The notes under the pieces were generated by a model that worked only from the letters and a program-made list of their open reading frames with translations, did not search any database and was not told the DNA's origin. A stretch of 64,000 nt of DNA from Chryseobacterium gleum (lineage in GTDB: Bacteria > Bacteroidota > Bacteroidia > Flavobacteriales_D > Crocinitomicaceae): positions 1 through 64,000 of the forward strand of contig CAMCWF010000010.1 of assembly GCA_945882095.1 (NCBI GenBank), in the 5' to 3' direction. A program made the position numbers and the translations under genes. This document shows, one piece after another, positions 18,157-27,347 of the stretch (its first letter is position 1; every line of letters starts with the position of its first letter).

Positions 18157-18381
18157 TTATTTGTTTAATTTTTTCAATGACATAATCACATAAATGGTTG
18201 AGGATATAACGCCTAACATCAAACCCAATATGGTAAAATAAGACTCCTTAATTTTAAATGTTTGATCCATATAATAGCCTGCATATCCCAAGATAGCCAT
18301 GAAAGCCAACATTTGAAAGCCCAAGGAGGCGTATTGAATAAAGTTGGAAAATTTACTTTTTTTGGGATTGGAATCAGTCAT
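18157..18381 (-). CDS. atpZ: AtpZ/AtpI-like ATP synthase-associated membrane protein
   Basis: A 74-residue protein with two membrane helices. It has the family pattern: a polar start, then ASLGFQMLAFMAILGYAGYYMD, then a second helix ending in IVMSLKKL-type basic residues. AtpZ/AtpI proteins help assemble the c-ring of F-type ATP synthase or move magnesium. The gene overlaps the end of the bactofilin gene by eight bases and is followed after two bases by the DUF6168-like gene. The usual ATP synthase genes are not next to it in this window. Confidence 0.82.
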   Translation of the reverse strand: MTDSNPKKSKFSNFIQYASLGFQMLAFMAILGYAGYYMDQTFKIKESYFTILGLMLGVISSTIYVIMSLKKLNK

Positions 18382-18784
18382 CCAACTTTACATCAGCGGT
18401 AAAGGTGGTCGGAATGGACTGTGATTTCATAACACAAGAGCCTTCGAAAATAGCCCCTTCTTGAATGACCAATTTTGTGGTTTGAATGTCTCCTTTTATG
18501 CGGGCTGTAGCATTTAAGGTTAGTAGGTTTTCAATGGTCAGTTCCCCATCGATGGTGCCGTCAATTTCTGCATTTAAACAAACCAAATTACCATTGATTT
18601 TTCCTGTAGGACCAATGGAAACTCTACCAGAGCAAGAAAGATTACCATTCATTTCACCTTCCAAAATAAAATTTGAATCGGATACGATGTCACCATTTAA
18701 TTCTGTTCCTGCAACAATTCTATTGAAATCTGTACTTTCTTCGTATTGGGCAGTGCTGTTGAAAAAATCCTTTCTTTTTAACAT
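18374..18784 (-). CDS. bactofilin (polymer-forming cytoskeletal protein)
   Basis: A 136-residue bactofilin. The core is a right-handed beta-helix with short repeats around Gly/Asn turns (GTELNGDIVSDSNFILEGE, GNLSCSGRVSIGPTGKINGN, IDGTIDGELTIENLLTL), spanning about residues 25-120. Short polar tails flank it. Bactofilins polymerise without nucleotide into filaments at the inner membrane and scaffold cell-shape or motility proteins. It starts three bases after sprE and overlaps atpZ by eight bases. The pairing with the type IX secretion lipoprotein SprE is recurrent in Bacteroidota and suggests a link to envelope organisation. Confidence 0.92.
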   Translation of the reverse strand: MLKRKDFFNSTAQYEESTDFNRIVAGTELNGDIVSDSNFILEGEMNGNLSCSGRVSIGPTGKINGNLVCLNAEIDGTIDGELTIENLLTLNATARIKGDIQTTKLVIQEGAIFEGSCVMKSQSIPTTFTADVKLDD

Positions 18785-18787
18785 AGA

Positions 18788-21427
18788 CTAATAGTTGAGG
18801 TCGTAAAATTGGTTGTACGCTTCAAAGTTATCGGATTCGATCAACTTTTTCAAATTTTCCTGGGTAATTATTTTGATTTTATTGTTTTGAAAATCACCCA
18901 ATTGCTCAAAAGAGGACTTGTATAAATTAATAAAATCTTGCGCTGCCGAAACGCCTTTTACATCCGATACCAAGACCATTTTTGTCTCCTTCAATGTCAT
19001 GGCAGTTGTGATTTTGAGTTTGCTTTTCTTGTATACTTTGGTGACAAAATCCGAAACTTCTGATTTCAAATCTTCCACATCTTCTTCTTCATCCAGCAAG
19101 ACTAAAATCAATTGAGGAACTGAATCATTGTAGACAAACATTCCATTGGATTTTGGTCTATATGCTTCGAATTTAGACGTTCCCTTGGCCAAAATATCCA
19201 AAAGTTCCTTCGCTCTAATGGCTTGAGGGGTTCCTTGCTTCTCGTCGATTAAGTTTTTCAATTTTGGGACAAGGAGTTGTTTGTCCGCTGTGATTTGACC
19301 CAAGGCCATTGCGTTAAGCAACATATACTCAGCGCGAAATGCATTGGTTTTGTCATTTAGCACGATGGGTTCCGTGGTTTCAATAACCTTTCGATATTCT
19401 CGCATTTCATAATCATGCAAAGCCGCGATGTATTCTTTTTCTGACTTTATTTTATTTTCCTTTACTTTTTGAAAGAAATCCGGATCTTTAAAATAATTTG
19501 CGACATCTGAATTTGGGTAATTTTTCAGGATGTGTGCCTTATATTTTTCTGCCGCTGCGGCATTGTTCTCATTTAATTTGAACAATTGAAATGCCGAAGA
19601 CAAATCTGTTAGGTTTCTTGTGTTTTCATCAATAACCATGGCATATTGTTCTGCAGCGAGGGCATTCTCATTAAGCAATTCTTTGTAAAGTGAACCTGCG
19701 GTGTACCTCGCTTCAATTTCTTTGCGTACGGACAAATTGTATAAGCTGTCTGTTAGGGGGAGGTTTTTACGCAAGCCTTCAACGTCTAAGGTGTCTGTGT
19801 TCTTTTCTGATGGTGTGGCATTGTTCGCCAAATTGTTTAGGGAATCCTCTGGGGTAAGGTTTTCATTGACACCTCCCATTTTTCCAGCGCGACGCCAATC
19901 GTCTTCGTTTTTCCTATCTCCCCATTGCTTGCGGAAATCAGCATAGCCTTCATCTCTCAACTTTTGGTTATTGAAAACCCATTTACCTCCTTGTCCTGGT
20001 TGGGCATTTCCATTTGCCTGGTCTTGAAGGGCCCTCATTTTTGCAGCTTCAAGTTCTTTGCGTCTTTGGGCATCTTCTTTCATTTGCTTGATGACATCCT
20101 TGATAAAAGCCGTTTGGTCTTTATCACTCAGTTTTGAAATGCGTTGCACGCTGTCTTCATATTGTGCAATTTCCATGGCGGCAACCAAATTTGCAAGTTT
20201 TGTCGCTTTGGAGCGAATCACTTCTGCATTTGGATAATCTTCAGGCATGGCTTTGGCGCATGAATCGTAATACTTCTGAGCGTTTAGGTATGATTTTTCT
20301 GAAAATGAGATGTCGCCTAATTTTTCATAGGAACGCGCCTTTTGGCGTTTATTTGCCGTGGAATAAAAAGCTGAAAGGGTAAGGTAGGATTTCGCGATGG
20401 GGAGGTTGCCTTTGTTTTGTTCTACCTGTGCTTTGGCATAATAGATTTGATCTTTAAAAGGTGCATTCTTTGCATCTCGCAACATTTTTTCAAGGGCCTT
20501 TGTGTCTTTTGCAGTAGAGCCCAACATAGCACTGTTAAGTTTCCCATTAAAACTTATGTCATATAGGGCCGCTGGTGAGATCGAATGGTTAAAAGCAATA
20601 ATGGCTGAATCAATGTTATTATTGGATTGGTAAAGTTGTCCTAAAATGAAACTTAGACGCGTTTTTTCCTTTTTGTTTTTGCATCTTTTGATGGCTTCCG
20701 AAAGCGAGAAAATGGCTACATCAGGTTGTTTTTTGCGGACGTAAAGGTCGGCAGTGGTTTTAAAAATTTCGAATTGAATTTTTTGGTTCATTTCTGGCCT
20801 AAAGTCATCCTCATTTTGAAGTTTCTTTTTGTTGACAAATCGACTTTTGAAAGTTTTCTTCTTTTGTTCAAGGGCACTTAACTGCAATTCATCCAAAATA
20901 GATTTTGCTTCGGTAAGGCGGTTTTGTTCGATGTAAATTTTGGCCATCCAAAGTTCTGAAATGTATTTTGAAGGGTCTTTTTGAAAAAACCGTTTGACAA
21001 ATTGAAAATTTTTCAGGGCTTTCTCATACTCTCTTCTGTAATAAAATGCCTTTCCGATGGTCATCCAATTTTCATCAATCCAAGGATTGTATTCTGCTAC
21101 TTTTGCAAATTCAGCGGACGGCATGGAGTGGTTACGAATTACTTTGGAGCACTTCACCACGGCCGTATCAATTGCCGCATACATGGCTTTAGATTCCTCT
21201 AGGTTGGGGGAGGGTTGAATCGGTAATACTTGGTAAAAATCTTCCTTTCTTGACTTCTCGAAATTGGCAACGGAGAGGATTAGCAATTCATTGGCATTGA
21301 AATATCCATTGTACTTTGCCGTCATGCCGTGATAGGTTCTGTTTAAGAATGCATCTTTTTGCGTCGAGCATGCAAAGAGCAGCAAAACACTGAGGAAAAA
21401 CCAAAGATAACGGTGTTTTTTATTCAT
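18788..21427 (-). CDS. sprE: type IX secretion system lipoprotein SprE/PorW (TPR)
   Basis: The 879-residue product has a lipoprotein signal (LLLFACST), so it should be anchored in the outer or inner membrane facing the periplasm. The mature N-terminus reads QKDAFLNRTYHGMTAKYNGYF, characteristic of SprE/PorW. Tetratricopeptide repeats fill about residues 90-410 and reappear after 580, for example DENWMTIGKAFYYRREYEKAL and ARSYEKLGDISFSEKSYLNA. A Gln/Asn/Lys-rich linker lies between about 470 and 560. SprE is needed for type IX secretion and gliding in Flavobacterium; PorW links PorN and PorM in Porphyromonas. It is followed by the bactofilin and preceded by yebC with a 43-base gap. Confidence 0.88.
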   Translation of the reverse strand: MNKKHRYLWFFLSVLLLFACSTQKDAFLNRTYHGMTAKYNGYFNANELLILSVANFEKSRKEDFYQVLPIQPSPNLEESKAMYAAIDTAVVKCSKVIRNHSMPSAEFAKVAEYNPWIDENWMTIGKAFYYRREYEKALKNFQFVKRFFQKDPSKYISELWMAKIYIEQNRLTEAKSILDELQLSALEQKKKTFKSRFVNKKKLQNEDDFRPEMNQKIQFEIFKTTADLYVRKKQPDVAIFSLSEAIKRCKNKKEKTRLSFILGQLYQSNNNIDSAIIAFNHSISPAALYDISFNGKLNSAMLGSTAKDTKALEKMLRDAKNAPFKDQIYYAKAQVEQNKGNLPIAKSYLTLSAFYSTANKRQKARSYEKLGDISFSEKSYLNAQKYYDSCAKAMPEDYPNAEVIRSKATKLANLVAAMEIAQYEDSVQRISKLSDKDQTAFIKDVIKQMKEDAQRRKELEAAKMRALQDQANGNAQPGQGGKWVFNNQKLRDEGYADFRKQWGDRKNEDDWRRAGKMGGVNENLTPEDSLNNLANNATPSEKNTDTLDVEGLRKNLPLTDSLYNLSVRKEIEARYTAGSLYKELLNENALAAEQYAMVIDENTRNLTDLSSAFQLFKLNENNAAAAEKYKAHILKNYPNSDVANYFKDPDFFQKVKENKIKSEKEYIAALHDYEMREYRKVIETTEPIVLNDKTNAFRAEYMLLNAMALGQITADKQLLVPKLKNLIDEKQGTPQAIRAKELLDILAKGTSKFEAYRPKSNGMFVYNDSVPQLILVLLDEEEDVEDLKSEVSDFVTKVYKKSKLKITTAMTLKETKMVLVSDVKGVSAAQDFINLYKSSFEQLGDFQNNKIKIITQENLKKLIESDNFEAYNQFYDLNY

Positions 21428-21470
21428 ATTTCGACGCGACTGAACGCAGGTTTATTTTAATTATTGCTTC

Positions 21471-22181
21471 TTATGCAATGTTTGTAAACACTTGTTGAAT
21501 ATCGTCATCGTCTTCGATTTTATCAAGCATTTTTTCGATGTCATTGAGTTGTTCTTCCGAGAAATCAACGGGTGAAGTTGGGATGCGTTTTAGGCTTGCT
21601 TTTTGAACTTCAAGGTTCATGTCTTCCAACGTTTTTGCAAGCGTTCCAAAAGCAGTGTAATCTCCATAGATAATGACAAGGTCCTCTTCCACTTCGATTT
21701 CTTGGCAACCGGCATCAATGAGTTCCAATTCTAAGGTTTCAATGTCAATGTTTTCGGTTTTGTTTATTTCAAAAACACTTTTTCTGGAGAACATAAATTC
21801 CATCGAACCATTGGGTACAACGGCGCCTCCGGCCTTATTGAAATAAGATTTCACATTGGCAACGGTACGGGTCGGGTTGTCCGTTGCACATTCTACATAA
21901 ACCAAAACGCCATGCGGACCTTTGCCTTCATAATTCACTTCTAAAAAACTTGCAAGGTCCTTTTGATTTGCACGTTTGATGGCAGATTCAATGTTGTCTT
22001 TAGGCATGTTTTCAGATTTCGCATTCTGGATAGCTGTGCGAAGTTTTCCATTCATTGCCGGATCTGTGCCCCCTTCTTTTGCCGCCATTGTAATGGCTTT
22101 TCCCAGTTTAGGAAACATTTTAGACATTTTATCCCAGCGCTTTTCTTTTGCTGCACGTCTATATTCAAAAGCTCTTCCCAT
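21471..22181 (-). CDS. yebC: YebC/PmpR-TACO1 family protein
   Basis: The 236-residue product begins [19 protein letters not shown], and continues through the conserved [14 protein letters not shown] and [13 protein letters not shown], with a three-domain YebC architecture of about 240 residues. Family members act as DNA-binding regulators or, more recently, as ribosome-associated factors that ease translation of proline-rich stretches. Which one applies here cannot be told from sequence. A good promoter lies just upstream. The sprE-bactofilin-atpZ genes follow on the same strand. Confidence 0.93.
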   Translation of the reverse strand: MGRAFEYRRAAKEKRWDKMSKMFPKLGKAITMAAKEGGTDPAMNGKLRTAIQNAKSENMPKDNIESAIKRANQKDLASFLEVNYEGKGPHGVLVYVECATDNPTRTVANVKSYFNKAGGAVVPNGSMEFMFSRKSVFEINKTENIDIETLELELIDAGCQEIEVEEDLVIIYGDYTAFGTLAKTLEDMNLEVQKASLKRIPTSPVDFSEEQLNDIEKMLDKIEDDDDIQQVFTNIA

Positions 22182-22196
22182 TGTATTCGTTTGTTA

Positions 22197-22227
22197 CAAA
22201 AATAATGTATTAGACCTGAAAATTCAA
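22197..22227 (-). promoter_or_regulatory. promoter of yebC-sprE run
   Basis: On the minus strand TTG (22227-22225), a 20-base spacer, then TATTTTTG (22204-22197). It matches the Bacteroidota consensus at both boxes. Transcription would start near 22193, about 12 bases before the yebC ATG. Confidence 0.65.
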
Positions 22228-22230
22228 TAC

Positions 22231-22839
22231 CTATTTTCCTTGTTTTAAAGCTATCAACACATCGTTTATGTATTCCAACACATTTTCTTTGCCGAAACTC
22301 GTTGTACTTGACGTGACAAAGAACGGGGGGACTTCCTCCCAGGATTTCAGCAATTCGGATTGGTATTTTGTGATGTTTCTTTGAAGCTCTGCGCTTGATA
22401 ATTTATCCATTTTGGTAAAAATCATGGCAAAGGGAATGTTGTTTTTTCCACACCAAGTCAAAAAGTCGAGGTCAATGGTTTGGGGCTCTAGCCTGGCATC
22501 AATTAATACGAAGATGGAGATCAAATTTTCTCGATGCAATAGGTATTGTGAAATGAATTTTTGCCATTGGTTTCGTTGATTTTTCGAAACCTTCGCATAG
22601 CCATACCCGGGTAAATCAACAAGGTACCATTGGTCATTCACAATGAAGTGATTGATCAATTGGGTTTTACCAGGGGTTGATGAGGTTTTTGCTAATTTTT
22701 TCTGCCCGGTCAACATGTTGATTAGCGATGATTTACCTACGTTTGACCTTCCAATGAAAGCAAACTCTGGTCTTTCATCCTTTGGACAATTCTTATAATC
22801 TGTATTGGAAACTACAAACGTAACGGTGCTCATTTTCAT
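22231..22839 (-). CDS. engB: ribosome biogenesis GTPase EngB/YsxC
   Basis: A 202-residue GTPase needed for maturation of the large ribosomal subunit. It shows G1 GRSNVGKSS, the switch region with TSSTPGKTQ, G3 DLPGYG, G4 TKMDKL and a G5-like SSTTSFG near the C-terminus. The start MKMSTVTF aligns with the MKI-x-x-AEF start usual in the phylum. An in-frame ATG at 22833 is an alternative. The promoter lies so close that the transcript would begin within a few bases of the start codon. It is divergent from the MerR-type gene, with 65 bases between the two start codons. Confidence 0.94.
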   Translation of the reverse strand: MKMSTVTFVVSNTDYKNCPKDERPEFAFIGRSNVGKSSLINMLTGQKKLAKTSSTPGKTQLINHFIVNDQWYLVDLPGYGYAKVSKNQRNQWQKFISQYLLHRENLISIFVLIDARLEPQTIDLDFLTWCGKNNIPFAMIFTKMDKLSSAELQRNITKYQSELLKSWEEVPPFFVTSSTTSFGKENVLEYINDVLIALKQGK

Positions 22840-22843
22840 GACG

Positions 22844-22874
22844 CAAAGGTAAATCTAACTTTGATAGTGAACAA
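22844..22874 (-). promoter_or_regulatory. promoter of engB
   Basis: On the minus strand TTG (22874-22872), a 20-base spacer, then TACCTTTG (22851-22844). The predicted start near 22840 leaves almost no leader for an ATG at 22839, or about seven bases for the ATG at 22833. It overlaps the -7 element of the divergent MerR gene. Confidence 0.65.
22856..22863 (+). promoter_or_regulatory. -7 element of the MerR/CarH-like gene
   Basis: TAACTTTG fits TAnnTTTG on the plus strand, and a start near 22867 would give a leader of about 38 bases. There is no matching -33 box. It lies inside the spacer of the divergent engB promoter, so the regulator could repress itself and engB by binding here (inference). 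Confidence 0.5.
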
Positions 22875-22904
22875 CTTGCCATTTAGAATGTTAACAACCC
22901 CGAC

Positions 22905-23804
22905 ATGGCAAGCTACAAAATAAAAGACATTGAAATTCTAACAGGCATTAAAGCGCATACGATTCGCATTTGGGAGTCGCGTTATGGCATTTTAAAACCT
23001 GAACGATCTGAAACACAAATACGAATGTACTCAGATGAAGAATTGGTCTATTTATTAGGCATTCGGATGTTAAATCAACATGGGATAAAAATTTCTAGGA
23101 TTGCCGAGATGTCTGCCGTTGAAATGAAAAACACCATCCAAGAAATTCATTTGAAGAAAGAATCGAACGCGACCATTGAAAACCTCATTATGGCACTCGT
23201 GGAAATGGATGAACAAATTTTTCGCGACACCCTAGCCCAACTCATCAAAACACATGGTTTAGAGAATGCGTTTATACAACACTTGATTCCTTTCTTCGAC
23301 CGCATTGGGGTTATGTGGTTGACCGGAACAATCAATCATGCACAAGAGCATTTCATTTCAAGTTTAATCCGTCAAAAAATCATTCGTGAAATAGACAACC
23401 TCGCCATTCCTAGTACCAACGTACCGCCCGTATTGTTGTATCTTCCTGAACATGAGTGGCATGAAATAAGCCTCTTGTTCTATCACTTTTTACTAAGAAA
23501 TGAGGGCATCCATACGGTATATTTAGGCCAAAGCCTTCCCTATGAGTCGCTTCTTTTGTGCATAGAAAAAGTTCAGCCGCGCGGCATAATGAGCTCTTGG
23601 TTAACTTCGGTAGATGAGAAATTCATTTGCAATTACTTTCAACAATTGCGTAAGCAATACCCTGATTTGGCAATTTACTGTGGAGGGGCTCAAATTGGAA
23701 TTCATAAAAGCAAAATAGCTCATCTGGTGGAACCCATCTTAAATATTACCACGATGATTGCTGTTTTTAAATCACCACATTTACAATTCTCCCAGGTACA
23801 ATAA
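22905..23804 (+). CDS. MerR-family regulator with B12-binding domain (CarH/LitR-like)
   Basis: A 299-residue regulator. An N-terminal MerR DNA-binding domain (about 4-72) has IKDIEILTGIKAHTIRIWE and YGILKPERS. A cobalamin-binding four-helix cap and Rossmann-like domain follow (about 90-290). The hallmark Wx9EH is intact: Trp138 and Glu148-His149 in WLTGTINHAQEH. The lower cobalt ligand is probably His186 in EWHEIS. The loop VYLGQSLPYESL is also typical. In CarH, adenosylcobalamin bound this way makes a light sensor that releases DNA in light and controls carotenoid genes. No carotenoid gene is nearby, so the target is unknown. Its last 38 bases overlap the end of leuS. Confidence 0.88.
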   Translation: MASYKIKDIEILTGIKAHTIRIWESRYGILKPERSETQIRMYSDEELVYLLGIRMLNQHGIKISRIAEMSAVEMKNTIQEIHLKKESNATIENLIMALVEMDEQIFRDTLAQLIKTHGLENAFIQHLIPFFDRIGVMWLTGTINHAQEHFISSLIRQKIIREIDNLAIPSTNVPPVLLYLPEHEWHEISLLFYHFLLRNEGIHTVYLGQSLPYESLLLCIEKVQPRGIMSSWLTSVDEKFICNYFQQLRKQYPDLAIYCGGAQIGIHKSKIAHLVEPILNITTMIAVFKSPHLQFSQVQ

Positions 23805-26541
23805 TCATTTTCTTAGGAACTTTGCCATCTAACCATTTTTTAGTTTCCTCCATGTTTAGGATCAACTTTTCTATTTCTTTGATGTCCAATGCCAAGTCCA
23901 ACTCGACCGTAAACCTCATCTTTCCATTAAAAGAAATCGGATAAGAAAAGGTAGACTCTACCAAGTAAGACTCATCAAATTCGGGGAATTTCGCATCGTT
24001 GATCAAGGTGTTTTTGCCCGCTATTTTTTCCCAAATTTCTGCAGTAATGTAAGGTGCGTATGGAGCCAAAAGAAGATTGAGGTCCGTAAGAATTTGCTTT
24101 TTATTGCATTTTAAGTCGGTCAGTTCGTTGACTGCAATCATCATCGATGACACAACGGTGTTTAATGAGAATCGATCAATGTCTTCGCGTACTTTTTTGA
24201 TTGTTTTGTGTAAGACTCTCCATTCTTCTGAGGTAGGCGTTTCTTCGGAGAGCCCAAAGACTCCATTGCTATGGTACAAGCGCCAAAATTTCTTTAAAAA
24301 GCCATGTACCCCAGTGATTCCTTTGATGTCCCAAGGTTTACTTTGTTCAATGGGGCCAAGAAACATCTCATACATTCTCAAAGTATCTGCACCATACTTT
24401 TCTACCAATTCGTCAGGGGTTTGAACATTGAATTTAGATTTTGACATTTTCTCCACTTCATACCCACAGACATAGGTGCCATTTGGTTCTAAGATAAATT
24501 CTGCGTTTTTGTATTCCGGCAACCAATTTTTAAACCCTTCAAGATTTAACAAATCATTCTCTACCAATGCGATGTCCACATGGACCGGAAAACATTCATA
24601 GGCTTCTTTCAAACCATGAGAAACGAAGGTGTTTTTAGCTTTAAGACGATATACATAGCTGCTTCTTCCTAAAATCATACCCTGGTTAATGAGCTTTTTG
24701 AAAGGTTCATCGAAGGGAACGATGCCTAAATCACACAGAAATTTTGTCCAAAAACGTGCGTAAAGCAAATGTCCGGTAGCGTGTTCATTTCCGCCAATAT
24801 ACAAATCAACATTTTTCCAATAATCCATTGATTCTTTCGATGCCAATCCTTCTTCACATTTTGGATCCAAGTACCTCAAAAAATACCAAGAACTGCCTGC
24901 CCAACCGGGCATTGTGTTGAATTCCATTCGGTCGCCCAAATGAACATTCCAATCGGATTCTTGCGCTCTTGCGAGTGGGGGTTCGCCTTCCTCTGTGGGC
25001 AAGAACGCATCAATTTTAGGCAATTCAACGGGTAAATCTCGGTCTTCGACCAATCTTGGAATTTCCTGGTCATAATACACCGGAAAAGGTTCTCCCCAAT
25101 AACGTTGACGTGAAAACACCGCATCCCTCAATCGATAGTTGATTTTGCGTATTCCCTGCCCCATTTTTTCCAAGGCATCCAAGACTTTCGGCGTTGCTTC
25201 GGCATAGGTCAATCCATCTAAAAAAGAAGCGTTGCAAAGAATTGCTTTTTTATCGACAACCGCTCCCTGTGTTAAATCGCAGTTTTCAAAAATGGATGGG
25301 ATTGGTAAGTTAAACTTCATGGCGAAATCATAATCACGCTGGTCGCCAGCAGGGACGGCCATGACTGCACCCGTTCCATAATTGGCCAAAACATAGTCGC
25401 CAATCCAAACCGGAACTTTTTCTTTTGAGAAAGGGTGAATGACATACGCTCCAGTAAAAACCCCTGTTTGATTTTTAATTTCTGACAAGCGTTCCCTCTC
25501 TGACTTCAAGGAAACTTCCTTCTGGTATTGTAGGACGGAAGCTTTACATTCTGGGGCAGTAAGTGTTTCCACAATCGGATTTTCCGGAGCCAAGACAAGG
25601 AAGCTCACCCCAAAAATGGTGTCCGGACGGGTTGAAAAAACCTGGATGGCAGGTAAGTTGGCCTCTGCAATTTCAAAGGAAATAAGCGCTCCTTCCGATT
25701 TACCGATCCAGTTTTTTTGTTGGTCTTTTATGGAATCGCTCCAATCGATATGGTTTAACCCTTCAAGCAATCTTTCGGCGTATGCCTTAATCCGCATGGA
25801 CCATTGCCTCATTTTTTTTTGTTCGACGGGATGGCCACCTCTTACAGATGTCCCGTTAACGACTTCATCGTTGGCTAAAACGGTTCCAAGGGTTGGACAC
25901 CAATTTACCCAAACATCGGATAAATAGGCAAGGCGATAATGCTGAAGGATGTTTTCCTTGTCAGATGCTGAAAATGCTTTCCAATCTGTAGCAGTAAAAA
26001 ATTCATTGTATTCTGTATATGCCTCTACATTCACATTGCCCTCGGTTTCAAACTGAGAAATGAGGTCCGATATATCCCTTGCTATAAGGACCTTTGTGTC
26101 ATAATAAGCATTAAAAAACCGTTTAAAAATCCACTGTGTCCACTTATAATAGCCAGGATCTGAAGTTTGGACGGAACGCGACCAATCAAAGGAAAACCCC
26201 AATTGATCCATTTGTTCTCGGTATCGTTTTACATTTTGTTCGGTTGTTTTTGCAGGATGTTGTCCTGTTTGAATGGCATATTGTTCAGCGGGGAGACCGA
26301 AGGAATCATACCCCATTGGATGGAGAACATTAAATCCATTCATTCTTTTATAACGAGCGACAATGTCTGAAGCGATGTATCCCAGGGGATGTCCGACATG
26401 CAATCCTGCGCCCGAGGGATAAGGAAACATATCCAACACATAATATTTAGGCTTTCCCGGCTGGATTTCAACTTTATACGCTTGGGTATCTGTCCAGTTT
26501 TTCTGCCATTTTAGCGCGAGGGATTTATAGTCAAGTTCCAT
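23767..26541 (-). CDS. leuS: leucyl-tRNA synthetase
   Basis: A 924-residue class I synthetase that charges tRNA-Leu. The HIGH-type motif is in PSGAGLHVGHPLGY (about 41-54), and the KMSKS motif is in EKMSKSKFN (about 697-705). A long CP1 editing domain in between includes AVPAGDQRDYDFA. The C-terminal anticodon-binding and LeuRS-specific domains are present. Its ATG is eight bases after the UbiA-like gene stop, at the end of the long rimP-leuS run. The 3' end overlaps the convergent MerR gene by 38 bases and no terminator hairpin is visible. Confidence 0.97.
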   Translation of the reverse strand: MELDYKSLALKWQKNWTDTQAYKVEIQPGKPKYYVLDMFPYPSGAGLHVGHPLGYIASDIVARYKRMNGFNVLHPMGYDSFGLPAEQYAIQTGQHPAKTTEQNVKRYREQMDQLGFSFDWSRSVQTSDPGYYKWTQWIFKRFFNAYYDTKVLIARDISDLISQFETEGNVNVEAYTEYNEFFTATDWKAFSASDKENILQHYRLAYLSDVWVNWCPTLGTVLANDEVVNGTSVRGGHPVEQKKMRQWSMRIKAYAERLLEGLNHIDWSDSIKDQQKNWIGKSEGALISFEIAEANLPAIQVFSTRPDTIFGVSFLVLAPENPIVETLTAPECKASVLQYQKEVSLKSERERLSEIKNQTGVFTGAYVIHPFSKEKVPVWIGDYVLANYGTGAVMAVPAGDQRDYDFAMKFNLPIPSIFENCDLTQGAVVDKKAILCNASFLDGLTYAEATPKVLDALEKMGQGIRKINYRLRDAVFSRQRYWGEPFPVYYDQEIPRLVEDRDLPVELPKIDAFLPTEEGEPPLARAQESDWNVHLGDRMEFNTMPGWAGSSWYFLRYLDPKCEEGLASKESMDYWKNVDLYIGGNEHATGHLLYARFWTKFLCDLGIVPFDEPFKKLINQGMILGRSSYVYRLKAKNTFVSHGLKEAYECFPVHVDIALVENDLLNLEGFKNWLPEYKNAEFILEPNGTYVCGYEVEKMSKSKFNVQTPDELVEKYGADTLRMYEMFLGPIEQSKPWDIKGITGVHGFLKKFWRLYHSNGVFGLSEETPTSEEWRVLHKTIKKVREDIDRFSLNTVVSSMMIAVNELTDLKCNKKQILTDLNLLLAPYAPYITAEIWEKIAGKNTLINDAKFPEFDESYLVESTFSYPISFNGKMRFTVELDLALDIKEIEKLILNMEETKKWLDGKVPKKMIIVPGRIVNVVI

Positions 26542-26549
26542 AAGTTAAA

Positions 26550-27347
26550 TTAATGAGGCAAAGATAGAAAAGTAGCGACAATAGGGGTTTTATTATTCTG
26601 AATTCCCATACCCACTGCAAAGCAAAATATCGCTATGTCGAGGTCAAAAGATTTTGGGAATCTAGAATGAACCGAACAACGAATCGAAATATACAGTCCC
26701 GCGAAAGTCATCCCTAAAGCCACCGTTGGTAACCAAAAATAGGTGACAATCAAGTTAACCACGGACAAGGTGAAAAACAATCTTCTTAAAAAATTCCAAG
26801 AATACACTTGAGGAAGGGTCCTAAGCCTCATTGGATCTTCGTCACGATCCTTCACATCGGAAGCCACAGCGAGCATGAAGAAAAAACCAAAAAATACCAA
26901 TGCATTGAGCAGGTATTGTGTCAGTGACACATTGGGTTTCGCTCCAAGACAAACAAGCGTCCACACCAATGCAATGTAATATGCTTTTAACGAAGGAATC
27001 TCCCGAAGGCTTTTATCTTTTCGCACATAGAAAAATGCGGCCAATGCCGCTGCGGAAAGATGTAGCACTGAAAAAAACGATAGGATTTCTTGATCCCATA
27101 AAAAGGAAAGAACTGCAAAAAACAAAAGCCCAAAGAATCGTTTGCTGTAGATTTTCAAACGATTGGAATAATAGATAAAAACGCCAACGGTAGACAAAAC
27201 CACATAACACAATTCTTGTTGTTGAGACAAAAAGAAAAGGAACAGACCTGTAGACAAAGAAAGAAGAAAGGTATTATTTAAAAACACAATCAAGGATTTC
27301 AGTTGTGTTAATGTTTTGAATGCAATCACAGGGTTCTCCTTGTGCAC
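26550..27347 (-). CDS. UbiA-like integral membrane protein lacking the first Asp motif
   Basis: The 265-residue protein has about seven to nine membrane helices. The segment ASDVKDRDEDPMRLRTLPQ at about 165-183 matches the second Asp-rich motif of UbiA prenyltransferases, followed by a Leu/Pro step as in the family. The first motif (NDxxDxxxD) is not found; the corresponding region reads FIYYSNRLKIYSKR. The enzyme may act differently or be inactive. The frame overlaps the upstream glycosyltransferase by 74 bases, and alternative starts at TTG or GTG codons near 27287-27281 would reduce that. The start is uncertain. Confidence 0.65.
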   Translation of the reverse strand: MHKENPVIAFKTLTQLKSLIVFLNNTFLLSLSTGLFLFFLSQQQELCYVVLSTVGVFIYYSNRLKIYSKRFFGLLFFAVLSFLWDQEILSFFSVLHLSAAALAAFFYVRKDKSLREIPSLKAYYIALVWTLVCLGAKPNVSLTQYLLNALVFFGFFFMLAVASDVKDRDEDPMRLRTLPQVYSWNFLRRLFFTLSVVNLIVTYFWLPTVALGMTFAGLYISIRCSVHSRFPKSFDLDIAIFCFAVGMGIQNNKTPIVATFLSLPH

